Shown here in pieces: positions 38,881-46,728 of a DNA stretch of 64,000 nt (position 1 is its first letter; every line of letters starts with the position of its first letter). Under the pieces are notes generated by a model. The model saw only the letters and a list, made by a program, of their open reading frames with translations, did not search any database and was not told where the DNA came from. Position numbers and translations under genes: made by a program. The DNA lies in the NCBI RefSeq assembly GCF_014650595.1, contig NZ_BMVG01000014.1, forward strand, positions 1-64,000, in the 5' to 3' direction. Source of the DNA: Streptomyces alanosinicus. Lineage in GTDB: Bacteria; Actinomycetota; Actinomycetes; Streptomycetales; Streptomycetaceae.

Positions 38881-40148
38881 GCACGCGCCTCCGCGGTTGC
38901 CGTCGTGGCTGTCAGTTCACGAGCCCGGGCACGGGCCCAGGTCTCCGCTTCGAGGACGTCCGACACCGTGAGTGAAGTTCCCGCGCCCGGGGTGCCGTGC
39001 TCCTCGACGACCCGGGTCACGGTCTCCATGATCCCGTTGAAGGGCAGCGCGCCGCCCAGGAAGGCCTCGACGCACTCCTCATTTGCCGCATTGAACACCG
39101 CCGGGGCGGTCCCCGCGAGCTGCCCCACGTGCCGCGCGAGATTCACCGAGGGGAAGGCCGCGTTGTCAAGGGGGAAGAATTCCCAGGTGGAGGCCTTGCT
39201 CCAGTCGAAAGCGGGCGCGGCGTCGGGGACGCGTTCGGGCCAGCCCAGGCCGATGGCGATCGGCCCGCGCATGTCGGGGGGCGTCGCCTGGGCGATCGTG
39301 GATCCGTCGGTGAACTCGACCATCGAGTGGACATACGACTGGGGATGCACGACCACCTCAATGCGGTCGAAGGGAATGTCGTAGAGGAGGTGTGCCTCGA
39401 TGACCTCCAGGCCCTTGTTGACGAGGGTCGCGGAGTTGACCGTGATCACCGGGCCCATGGCCCAGGTGGGGTGGGCGAGCGCGTCCTCGACGGTGACGTC
39501 CGCCAGCTCGGCCCTGGTACGGCCGCGGAAGGGGCCGCCGGAGGCGGTGACGACCAGCTTGCGCACGTCGGCGCGGGTGCCGGAGGCGAGGGACTGGAAG
39601 AGGGCGGCGTGCTCGGAGTCGACCGGGATGATCTGGCCGGGCTTGGCGAGCGCCTTGACCAGCGGGCCGCCGACGATCAGGGACTCCTTGTTGGCGAGCG
39701 CGAGGGTGCGGCCCGCCTCCAGCGCGGCGAGGGTGGGCGCGAGGCCGATGGAGCCGGTGATGCCGTTCAGCACGGTGTGACAGTCGGAGGCGGCGACCTG
39801 GGTGGCCGCGTCCGGTCCGGCGAGGATCTCGGGCAGGGCCTCGCCGGGGCCGTACTCGGCGGCGAGTGCCTCGCGCAGGGCGGGTACGGCGTCCTCGCGG
39901 GCGACCGCCACGGTCCGCACCCGCAGCCGGCGCGCCTGCTCGGCCAGCAGGGCGACCCGGCCGCCGTTCGCGGACAGGGCGGTGACCCGGAAGCGGCCGG
40001 GGTGGCGCAGCACGAGGTCGATGGCCTGGGTGCCGATGGATCCGGTGGAGCCGAGGATCACCACGTCCTTGGGGCCGTCGCCCGCGACGGGGTCGTAGAC
40101 GAGGTGCGGATCGGCGAGGGGTGCCGGATGGGCGGGGCTGTCGGTCAT
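38877..40148 (-). CDS. dxr: 1-deoxy-D-xylulose-5-phosphate reductoisomerase
   Basis: 423 residues from ATG 40148 (MTDSPAHPAPL), with GGGGGG directly upstream; the frame is open 169 codons further without family similarity. First committed step of the MEP pathway. NADPH loop LGSTGSIGTQA, ANKESLIVGG and the catalytic loop around ASGGPFRGR and MGPVITVNSATLVNKGLEVIEAH are intact. Confidence 0.96.
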   Translation of the reverse strand: MTDSPAHPAPLADPHLVYDPVAGDGPKDVVILGSTGSIGTQAIDLVLRHPGRFRVTALSANGGRVALLAEQARRLRVRTVAVAREDAVPALREALAAEYGPGEALPEILAGPDAATQVAASDCHTVLNGITGSIGLAPTLAALEAGRTLALANKESLIVGGPLVKALAKPGQIIPVDSEHAALFQSLASGTRADVRKLVVTASGGPFRGRTRAELADVTVEDALAHPTWAMGPVITVNSATLVNKGLEVIEAHLLYDIPFDRIEVVVHPQSYVHSMVEFTDGSTIAQATPPDMRGPIAIGLGWPERVPDAAPAFDWSKASTWEFFPLDNAAFPSVNLARHVGQLAGTAPAVFNAANEECVEAFLGGALPFNGIMETVTRVVEEHGTPGAGTSLTVSDVLEAETWARARARELTATTATAEARA

Positions 40149-40323
40149 CCCCCCATTGTGGCCGCAAGCGGTGACGGTCAGGACAGGGTGTCCCCCGGGC
40201 GGGTGCGTGAACAGGATTCGTCGCGGGACGGAGCGATTTCCCCGATGTGAAGTATCAGTGAAGATCCCGTGATAACACTGCAGTCGCACCACTTCGCGGA
40301 CGACATCCTGGGGGGATCTCTCC

Positions 40324-40782
40324 ATGCGTACTGTGCGCATTCGCGCTGCCCTGCCGGCCCTCGCGGGCGCGGCCCTGCTCACCGGCACCCTGCTCACCAC
40401 CCCGGCCCAGGCGGCCGGGGGCGTCCGGATCCACCATGTGTGGTTCGACAGCCCGGGCACCGACAACCGCTCCAACGCGAGCCTGAACGCCGAGTGGGTG
40501 CAGATCCGGAACACCGGCGGCTCGGCCGTCTCGCTCAAGGGCTGGGTGCTGAAGGACGCCTCGAACCACCGGTACGTCTTCCGCGACGTCACGATCGGCG
40601 CCGGGAAGTACATGAAGATCCACACCGGCCGGGGCGCGGACACCGCGTCGGACAAGTACCAGGGCCGCAGCGCCTACGTCTGGAACAACGACAGGGACAC
40701 GGCCACCCTGACCAAGGCGAACGGCGCCAGGATCGCCTCCTGCTCATGGACCACACGGGATCCGAGCGACAAGTACTGCTAG
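40324..40782 (+). CDS. secreted lamin-tail-domain protein
   Basis: 152 residues. A Sec signal peptide with likely cleavage after AQA (residues 1-30) is followed by a single lamin-tail-type Ig-like domain: NAEWVQIRNTGGSAVSLKGWVLKDAS, YVFRDVTIGAGKYMKIHTGRG and YVWNNDRDTATLTKANG. Two cysteines near the end (SCSW, KYC) may pair. CTGGGGGGATC precedes the ATG. Such proteins are exported in Streptomyces; the binding partner is unknown. Confidence 0.85.
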   Translation: MRTVRIRAALPALAGAALLTGTLLTTPAQAAGGVRIHHVWFDSPGTDNRSNASLNAEWVQIRNTGGSAVSLKGWVLKDASNHRYVFRDVTIGAGKYMKIHTGRGADTASDKYQGRSAYVWNNDRDTATLTKANGARIASCSWTTRDPSDKYC

Positions 40783-40931
40783 CGGCCGGTCCTGCTGAGG
40801 GCGCCTACGGCGGGCGACAAGTCCTGCCGAAGACAAGTACCGCAGAAAAAGTGCACCTTTGGCCGCCGGTCATGGCATCCTTTCGTCGGCGCCCGACAAG
40901 AGGGGCCATCAATGGGGGAGGAATCACTTTC

Positions 40932-41408
40932 GTGAACCGCATGCGTACGACCGCGACCGTCCTGGCGACGGCCGGTCTTCTGACCGCCACTCAGCTCGGT
41001 CTGGCCGGGGGCGCGTTCGCCGCCACCCACACCCCGCAGCGCGCCGGCTGCCCGCTCAACATCAGCTACCCGACGCGTTTCTACGTCGACTCGCATGGCT
41101 GGGTGACCAACGGCGGCCTCTACTTCGGCATCCAGAACAAGTCCACGACGCAGAGCTTCAAGCGGGTCAGCTTCACCGTCACCAACGTCAAGAACATCCG
41201 CTACGGCTCGGCGAAGGCCACGGGCGGCCGGGTCACCCAGAAGACCTCGCAGACCGTGACCGTGTCCACGGGCACGCTGAACAAGAAGGCGAGCCTCGGC
41301 GTGCGGGTGCAGACGCACCTGCTCAACACCCACACCTACCGGGTGAAGTTCACCCTGCACGGCTCGGGCTGGAACTGCGCCGTGAACCAGGGCACCTGGG
41401 GCAACTGA
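40932..41408 (+). CDS. small secreted protein, unknown function
   Basis: 158 residues from GTG 40932, preceded by GGGGGAGGAATC. The signal peptide (about residues 1-28, TATVLATAGLLTATQLGLAGG core) ends at AFAA. The mature part is beta-rich with three cysteine-type positions (AGCPLN, WNCAVN) and a Thr/Lys/Ser composition; it looks like a single Ig-like or jelly-roll domain. I do not recognise a family. It follows the lamin-tail gene by 149 nt and converges on the acyl-CoA dehydrogenase gene. Confidence 0.75.
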   Translation: MNRMRTTATVLATAGLLTATQLGLAGGAFAATHTPQRAGCPLNISYPTRFYVDSHGWVTNGGLYFGIQNKSTTQSFKRVSFTVTNVKNIRYGSAKATGGRVTQKTSQTVTVSTGTLNKKASLGVRVQTHLLNTHTYRVKFTLHGSGWNCAVNQGTWGN

Positions 41409-41442
41409 CCCCAGGCGCCCGGTCACCGGGTGACGGAGGAGC

Positions 41443-43380
41443 TCAGTCGCCGTAAGGGCGGCGTTCATTCTCCCGCGTGGACGGTCCGGGGGTCGCGTCC
41501 GCGATCCACGGGCCGTCCCCGGACGGATCGACGATGCCCTCCTCCAGCCAGGTGTAGGACCCGCCGAGAACGCCCTTGACCACCTTCCGGTCGAGGGCGT
41601 CGGTGTTGGTCCACAGGCGGTCGAAGAGCTCCTCGACCCGGATGCGGGCCTGCCGGCAGAAGGCGTCGGCCAACTGGTAGGCCTCGCGGCCGTGTTCGCC
41701 CCGGCTGCGCAGCAGTTCGGCCCGGACGCAGGCCGCGCTCATCGCGAACAGCTCGGCGCCGATGTCCACGATCCGCCCGAGGAAGCCCTGCTTGGTCTCC
41801 ATCCGGCCCTGCCAGCGGGACATGGCGTAGAAGGTGGAGCGGGCCAGCTTGCGGGCGGTGCGCTCGACGTAGCGCAGATGCCCGGACAGATCGACACCCT
41901 GCTTGAACTCGCCGTAGGACAAGGGAAGTTGGCCCGGTCCGGCGATCAGCTTCGGCAGCCACTTGGCGTAGAAGACGCCCGCGTTCGCGCCCGCCTTCGC
42001 CTTGTCGGACAGGGACTTGTCGGGGTCGATGAGGTCACCGGCGACCGAGAGATGGGCGTCGACGGCCTCGCGGGCGATCAGCAGATGCATGATCTCCGTC
42101 GAGCCCTCGAAGATCCGGTTGATGCGCAGATCGCGCAGCATCTGCTCGGCCGGGACCGCCCGTTCGCCGCGCGCCTTCAGGGAGTCGGCGGTCTCATAGC
42201 CGCGTCCGCCGCGGATCTGGATCAGTTCGTCGGCCATCTTCCAGGCCATCTCGGAGCCGTAGAGCTTGGCGAGGGCGGCCTCGATACGGATGTCGTTGCG
42301 GTCCTCGTCGGCCATCTGGGAGGAGAGGTCCAGGACGGCTTCGAGGGCGAAGGTCGTGGCCGCGATGAAGGAGATCTTCGAGCCCACCGCCTCGTGCAGG
42401 GCCACCGGCTTGCCCCACTGCTCGCGCTCCGCCGACCATTCGCGGGCGATCTTCAGACACCATTTGCCGGACCCCGCGCACATCGCGGGCAGCGAGAGCC
42501 GGCCGGTGTTGAGGGTGGTCAGCGCGATCTTCAGACCCGAGCCCTCGGGCCCGATGCGGTTTGCTGCGGGTACCCGGACCTGATGGAAGCGGGTGACGCC
42601 GTTCTCGATGCCGCGCAGCCCCATGAAGGCGTTGCGGTGCTCGACGGTGATGCCCTCCGAGGCCGCCTCCACCACGAACGCGGTGATGCCGCCCTTGCGT
42701 CCCTCGGCCTTCGGCACCCGCGCCATGACGACGAGCAGATCGGCGACCACGCCGTTGGTGGTCCACAGCTTCACCCCGTCGAGGACGTAGTCGTCCCCGT
42801 CGGGTACGGCCGTGGTGGCGAGCCGTGCCGGGTCGGAGCCGACGTCCGGCTCGGTGAGCAGGAAGGCGGAGATGTCGGTGCGGGCGCAGCGCGGCAGGAA
42901 GGCGTCCTTCTGCTCCTGGGTGCCGAACATCTTCAGCGGCTGCGGGACACCGATCGACTGGTGCGCGGAGAGCAGCGCGCCGACGGCGGGGCTCACGGAG
43001 CCGACCAGGGCGAGGGCCTTGTTGTAGTAGAGCTGGGTGAGGCCGAGACCGCCGTACTTGGGGTCGATCTTCATGCCGAGCGCGCCGAGTTCCTTCAGGC
43101 CCGCCACGACCTCGTCGGGGATGCGGGCCTCGCGCTCGATGCGACCCCCGTCGACGGTACTCTCGCAGAACGTACGCAGCTTGGCGAGGAACTCCTCGCC
43201 GCGCCGCACGGACTCGTCGTCGGGGAGCGGGTGGGGGTGGATGAGATCGAGCCGGAAGCGCCCGAGGAACAGTTCCTTGGCGAAGCTGGGCTTGCGCCAG
43301 TCCTGTTCCCGGGCGTCCTCCGCCACCTGGCGTGCCTCGCGCTCGGTGACGTTGGTGCGTGAAGTGGTGGGGGCGGACAT
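41443..43380 (-). CDS. long-chain-type acyl-CoA dehydrogenase
   Basis: 645 residues, with the standard ACAD domains (about 45-440) and a C-terminal extension of about 200 residues as in VLCAD/ACAD9 forms. FAD/substrate motifs: FLLTEPDVGSDPARL, KLWTTNGVVADLLVV, and QIRGGRGYETADSLKARGERAVPAEQMLRDLRINRIFEGSTEI (quoted in pieces). The catalytic glutamate is plausibly in FEGSTEI. ATG 43380 (MSAPTTSRTNV) has GAGGTG six bases ahead; a GTG three codons upstream is an alternative. Confidence 0.92.
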   Translation of the reverse strand: MSAPTTSRTNVTEREARQVAEDAREQDWRKPSFAKELFLGRFRLDLIHPHPLPDDESVRRGEEFLAKLRTFCESTVDGGRIEREARIPDEVVAGLKELGALGMKIDPKYGGLGLTQLYYNKALALVGSVSPAVGALLSAHQSIGVPQPLKMFGTQEQKDAFLPRCARTDISAFLLTEPDVGSDPARLATTAVPDGDDYVLDGVKLWTTNGVVADLLVVMARVPKAEGRKGGITAFVVEAASEGITVEHRNAFMGLRGIENGVTRFHQVRVPAANRIGPEGSGLKIALTTLNTGRLSLPAMCAGSGKWCLKIAREWSAEREQWGKPVALHEAVGSKISFIAATTFALEAVLDLSSQMADEDRNDIRIEAALAKLYGSEMAWKMADELIQIRGGRGYETADSLKARGERAVPAEQMLRDLRINRIFEGSTEIMHLLIAREAVDAHLSVAGDLIDPDKSLSDKAKAGANAGVFYAKWLPKLIAGPGQLPLSYGEFKQGVDLSGHLRYVERTARKLARSTFYAMSRWQGRMETKQGFLGRIVDIGAELFAMSAACVRAELLRSRGEHGREAYQLADAFCRQARIRVEELFDRLWTNTDALDRKVVKGVLGGSYTWLEEGIVDPSGDGPWIADATPGPSTRENERRPYGD

Positions 43381-43513
43381 GAGGCTCACCTCGCCGCGAA
43401 GAGGGATGATTCGGACCGTTCACTACCGACCAGTGCTACTGGATCGTTGGTACCCGAAACGGGCCGCCCCGACCACCCCTCGCGCGTCCGTTCAGCGGAT
43501 AGTCGGCCGGCGC

Positions 43514-43648
43514 TCAGCCGATGTCGCCCTGGTAGCTGTACGTGCCGAAGGTGAGCGCGTCGAACGCGCCGCACCTCTTGCTCGACCCGCCGGCCTGCGC
43601 CAGGGTGTCACCGGCCGCGACGACAGGTCCTTCCGGGGGGCCGTTCAT
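43514..43648 (-). CDS. 44-codon gene of unknown function, operator-linked
   Basis: 44 residues beginning MNGPPEGPVVAAGDTL and ending TFGTYSYQGDIG. I do not recognise it. Support for coding: GGGAGG lies six bases before the ATG, and 41 of 45 third codon positions are G or C. There is no signal peptide or membrane helix; one Cys, four aromatic residues in the last 16, and a Gly-rich middle. It is transcribed away from the LacI gene, and the first LacI-type operator lies 64-79 bases upstream of its ATG, so it is probably repressed by that regulator. A RiPP-like precursor can be imagined, but no maturation gene is nearby. Confidence 0.6.
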   Translation of the reverse strand: MNGPPEGPVVAAGDTLAQAGGSSKRCGAFDALTFGTYSYQGDIG

Positions 43649-43711
43649 GTTCCGCCTCCCTGGGGTCGCCGCCCGGCCGACAGGTTGCCGAGGATCCGGA
43701 TCGGAAAACAC

Positions 43712-43727
43712 GTCGAAGCGCTTCGAC
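43712..43727. promoter_or_regulatory. LacI-family operator 1
   Basis: GTCGAAGCGCTTCGAC is a perfect 16-bp palindrome with the central CG typical of LacI/CcpA-type operators. It lies between the divergent 44-codon gene and the LacI-family gene. Confidence 0.8.
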
Positions 43728-43801
43728 ACCTCTGGACACTCCGGCCTGGCTGAGGATAATGTCCATCACACCCTCACTCATCCTCGTCAGCAGCGCGCAA
43801 T

Positions 43802-43816
43802 GTCGAAGCGCTTCAC
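43802..43816. promoter_or_regulatory. LacI-family operator 2
   Basis: GTCGAAGCGCTTCAC differs from operator 1 only at its last bases and lies 90 bp away centre to centre, in the leader 17 bases before the preferred LacI start. Two copies at this spacing suggest autoregulation, possibly through a DNA loop. Confidence 0.75.
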
Positions 43817-43832
43817 ACCGGTTGGAGCACGG

Positions 43833-44846
43833 ATGGTCACCCTCGCCGAGGTCGCCCAGCACGCCGGAGTCTCGGCGAGCACGGTGAGCTATGTCCTCAG
43901 CGGCAAGCGGTCCATCTCCTCGACCACCCGGCAGCGGGTCGAGCAGAGCATCCGGGAACTGGGCTACCACCCGAACGCCGGCGCCCGCGCCCTGGCCGGC
44001 AAGCGGTCGAACATCATCGCGCTGATGATCCCGCTGCGCACCGACATGTATGTGCCGGTGATGATGGAGATCGCCATCGCCGTGGCGACCACGGCCCGTA
44101 CGCATGGCTACGACGTCCTGCTGCTCACCGGGGAGGAGGGGCCCGACGCGGTGCGCCGGGTGACCGGCAGCGGTCTCGCCGATGCCATGATCCTGATGGA
44201 CGTCGAGCTGCAGGACGAGCGGCTGCCGCTGCTGCGGGAGAGCGGCCAGCCCTCGGTGCTGATCGGGCTGCCCGCCGACACAGCGGATCTGACCTGCGTG
44301 GATCTGGACTGGAGCGCGACGGGTGCGCTGTGTGTGACGCATCTGGCGGGGCTCGGCCACCGTGACATCGCAGTCATCGGCGAGGCCCCCGCCGTCTACG
44401 AACGGCACACCGGCTTCGCCGAGCGCACCCTCGACGGACTGCGCTCCCGGGCCCGCGAGACGGGCGTCCGCGTGCTGCACCGCCCGTGCGAGGGCGGGTA
44501 CGACGCGATGGCCCTCACCCTCGCCCGGATCTTCGACGAGCGCCCGGCGACGACCGGGTTCGTGGTGCAGAACGAGTCGGCGGTGGAACCCCTGCTCGCG
44601 CTGCTGCGCCAGCAGGGCCGGGCCGTGCCGGAGGACGTGTCCGTGGTCGCGATCTGCCCGGACCAGGTCGCCGTGCAGGCCTCGGTGCGGCTGACCTCGG
44701 TCGCCGTGCCGGCGCAGGAGATGGGCCGGCGCGCCGTGGAGCACCTGGTGGCCAAGCTGGACGGGCCGGGCGGCGACGAGGTCGTGCTGCTCGCCCCCGA
44801 GCTGACGCCGCGGGCGAGTTCGGGGCCGGCGCCGGCCGCACCCTGA
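43833..44846 (+). CDS. LacI-family transcriptional regulator
   Basis: 337 residues from ATG 43833, which has GGAG five bases upstream; an upstream in-frame ATG (43800) overlaps operator 2 and is less likely. The N-terminal HTH reads VTLAEVAQHAGVSASTVSYVLSGKRSISSTTRQRV, followed by the hinge helix PNAGARALAGKRS. The remainder is a periplasmic-binding-protein-like sugar-sensing domain ending with AVPAQEMGRRAVEHLV. Ligand unknown. Divergent neighbours are the 44-codon gene and, beyond it, the acyl-CoA dehydrogenase gene. Confidence 0.92.
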   Translation: MVTLAEVAQHAGVSASTVSYVLSGKRSISSTTRQRVEQSIRELGYHPNAGARALAGKRSNIIALMIPLRTDMYVPVMMEIAIAVATTARTHGYDVLLLTGEEGPDAVRRVTGSGLADAMILMDVELQDERLPLLRESGQPSVLIGLPADTADLTCVDLDWSATGALCVTHLAGLGHRDIAVIGEAPAVYERHTGFAERTLDGLRSRARETGVRVLHRPCEGGYDAMALTLARIFDERPATTGFVVQNESAVEPLLALLRQQGRAVPEDVSVVAICPDQVAVQASVRLTSVAVPAQEMGRRAVEHLVAKLDGPGGDEVVLLAPELTPRASSGPAPAAP

Positions 44847-44943
44847 CACCCGCGGCTCACGAGTGGCGGGCGAGGGCGTCATGGAACTGCGGCTCGCGCA
44901 CGTCGGCTTCTCCGGTTGAGGGTCCGGAGAAGACCGGCGACAG

Positions 44944-44985
44944 GAAGGGGTCCGGCACCGGAAGGCAGCGGTGCCGGACCCCTTC
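44944..44985 (+). terminator. terminator after the LacI-family gene
   Basis: 17-bp perfect stem GAAGGGGTCCGGCACCG (44944-44960) with complement at 44969-44985 and an 8-nt loop, about 100 nt past the stop codon. Confidence 0.8.
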
Positions 44986-45016
44986 GCCATGGCGGGCTGC
45001 GCCATGACCAGCTTAC

Positions 45017-45035
45017 CTGAAAATGATTGCCATTA
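45017..45035. promoter_or_regulatory. isolated Zur/Fur-like box
   Basis: GAAAATGATTGCCATTACC, preceded by T, resembles the Streptomyces Zur site TGAAAATnATTTTCA (left half perfect, right half degenerate) and matches 14 of 19 positions of the classical Fur box. It is AT-rich against its surroundings. It lies between two terminators of convergent genes, so no gene is positioned to be controlled by it. Confidence 0.35.
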
Positions 45036-45067
45036 CCTAGTGGGACGAGACCACGGGCCGGGCATGC

Positions 45068-45100
45068 GAGACGGCCCGGGTCCAGGACCCGGGCCGTCTC
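45068..45100 (-). terminator. terminator after the sedolisin gene
   Basis: GAGACGGCCCGGGTCC (45068-45083) and its exact complement (45085-45100) around one base; in practice a 13-bp stem with a 7-nt loop. It is 24 bases past the stop codon on the minus strand. Confidence 0.8.
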
Positions 45101-45124
45101 AGGGGTGACGCAATGGCGCCGTGA

Positions 45125-46492
45125 TCAGCCGCGGCTCGCCTTGCCGAGGGCCGGCACGAAGCGGAGGGCGTCCAGCGTGCCCACGCCGGTGGCCATGTCA
45201 TAGCCGTTGACGGCCTTGTAGCCCTTGACGCCCTGGTAGCTGTTGTCCGTGCCGTCGTTGACGTCGACGACACCCGGGTTCTTCTGCTTCAGCAGGGTGT
45301 AGAGGGCGGAGTTGATGTCACCCAGTCGGCGACCGGCCGCCTGGTCGGCGAGGGCCACGATGCCCGAGAAGAGCGGGCTGGCCTCGCTGGTGCCGCCGGA
45401 GACCTCCCAGCCGACGGCGGTCGGGTCGTAGCTGGAGTACACCCAGGCACCACCGTTGACCGCGGCGGCCATCGAGATGTCCGGGGTGCCGCGGCGGCCG
45501 CCGACGACGTTCTTCACACCGTCCTGGAAGGACGGGCGGCCGAAGACGTGGGACTGGCCGCCGCCGCCCGCGCCGTTGTCGTTGTAGACGCTGTCCGGCT
45601 TGACGCGCCGGCCCTTGTCGTTCAGGTGGAGCTGGGTGCCGCCGATGGAGGTCACCAGCGGGTCCGAGGACGGCCAGGAGTTGACGGGCTTGTTGTAGTA
45701 CGACTTGCCGTCCGCCTTCATGTCGGTGGCGCCGCCGTCACCGGAGGAGGCGAGCACGGTGACGTGCTTGCGCTTGGCGGCCTCGAAGGCGTACCGCAGC
45801 TTCTTGATGCTGGAGAAGTCGCCCTTGTCGAAGCCCGGGAAGGTGTTCTCGGTGGCGCCGAAGCTCTGGCTGATGACGTCGCCGACCCCGTGGTCGATCA
45901 GGGACTTCTCGGCGGACATCATCTCCGGCAGACCGGTGACGCCCTCGGTCTCGGCGACCGCCGTCTCGACCAGCACGATCTTGGCGCCGGGGGCGACGGC
46001 GTGCGCCATCTCGACGTCCAGCGTGGTCTCGCCGGCCCAGCCGGTCATGTCGGAGTTCTTGGGGTCCCACTTCGGGACGTGGCCCCACTTGACGACGCTG
46101 ACCTTGGTGCTGGGCAGCCCGAACTGCTTGCTGTAGACGTCCAGGTCGTGCTGGACGGTCGGGGACCCGAAGGAGTCGACGATGACGATCGTCCGCCCCT
46201 TGCCGGTGATGCCCTTCTTGTACAGCGGGTTCAGGTTGTACGCGGTGCGGTACTGCAGCGGGTTGTAGCAGTTGATGTGCCACTTGGTCTGGCACTGCTC
46301 GATCGGCAGGGGGCTGGCCACACCGTGGACCAGGGTGTTCCCCGCGATGGCCGGCACCGCTTTGGTGTGCGGTACGCCGGCGGGCGCGGCGGTGGTGGCG
46401 CCGGCCTGGGAGGTGGCCGCCAGTGCGGCGGCGACGAGCGCGACGGTGGCGGTGGACGCCGCGACGCCCCGCCCGGAACGGGCTATGTGCAT
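45125..46492 (-). CDS. secreted S53 family (sedolisin) serine-carboxyl peptidase
   Basis: 455 residues; AGGGGA precedes ATG 46492. A signal peptide covers about residues 1-30. The catalytic domain starts near residue 75 and shows Glu155 and Asp159 (GETTLDVEM), the oxyanion Asp252 (SSGDGG) and the nucleophile Ser369 (SGGTSEASP). The C-terminal calcium site is suggested by DVNDGTDNSY and GYDMATGVGTLDA. Classic S53 enzymes carry a large N-terminal activation domain; here only about 45 residues separate the signal peptide from the catalytic domain. Acid-active extracellular proteolysis is expected from the family. Confidence 0.9.
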   Translation of the reverse strand: MHIARSGRGVAASTATVALVAAALAATSQAGATTAAPAGVPHTKAVPAIAGNTLVHGVASPLPIEQCQTKWHINCYNPLQYRTAYNLNPLYKKGITGKGRTIVIVDSFGSPTVQHDLDVYSKQFGLPSTKVSVVKWGHVPKWDPKNSDMTGWAGETTLDVEMAHAVAPGAKIVLVETAVAETEGVTGLPEMMSAEKSLIDHGVGDVISQSFGATENTFPGFDKGDFSSIKKLRYAFEAAKRKHVTVLASSGDGGATDMKADGKSYYNKPVNSWPSSDPLVTSIGGTQLHLNDKGRRVKPDSVYNDNGAGGGGQSHVFGRPSFQDGVKNVVGGRRGTPDISMAAAVNGGAWVYSSYDPTAVGWEVSGGTSEASPLFSGIVALADQAAGRRLGDINSALYTLLKQKNPGVVDVNDGTDNSYQGVKGYKAVNGYDMATGVGTLDALRFVPALGKASRG

Positions 46493-46664
46493 GTGGTCCC
46501 CTGAGTGGTCCTGTGACGTCCTGAGCCGGCTGAGGCCGACTCGGACGAAGTGGTCAGGCGCATCTCATCGGGTGAGTCATGGACAGATCAAGACTTATGG
46601 CAACACTCTTGAACCGCAGATTTCGAATCCTTTACCAGGGTGCAGCAGTCAGGGAAACGGAACG

Positions 46665-46707
46665 AGGAACGGCCGAAGCCCCCGCACAGTGGGCTCCGGC
46701 CGTTCCT
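46665..46707 (-). terminator. terminator after the aldehyde dehydrogenase gene
   Basis: AGGAACGGCC (46665-46674) pairs with GGCCGTTCCT (46698-46707), with a further inner pairing of AGCCC and GGGCT. It ends 21 bases beyond the stop codon on the minus strand. Confidence 0.75.
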
Positions 46708-46728
46708 GCCCGACCTGTCCGTGGCAGG

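Noticed and set aside
43514..43648. Lasso-peptide precursor
   Set aside because: The leader vaguely resembles the P-x-x-x-x-G-D pattern, but no core has an acidic residue at ring position 7-9 after a Thr at -2, and no lasso cyclase or protease gene is present.
43514..43729. Longer version of the 44-codon gene starting MSKRF at 43729
   Set aside because: That start lies inside operator 1 and arises because the palindrome reads the same on both strands; the ATG at 43648 has the strong ribosome binding site.
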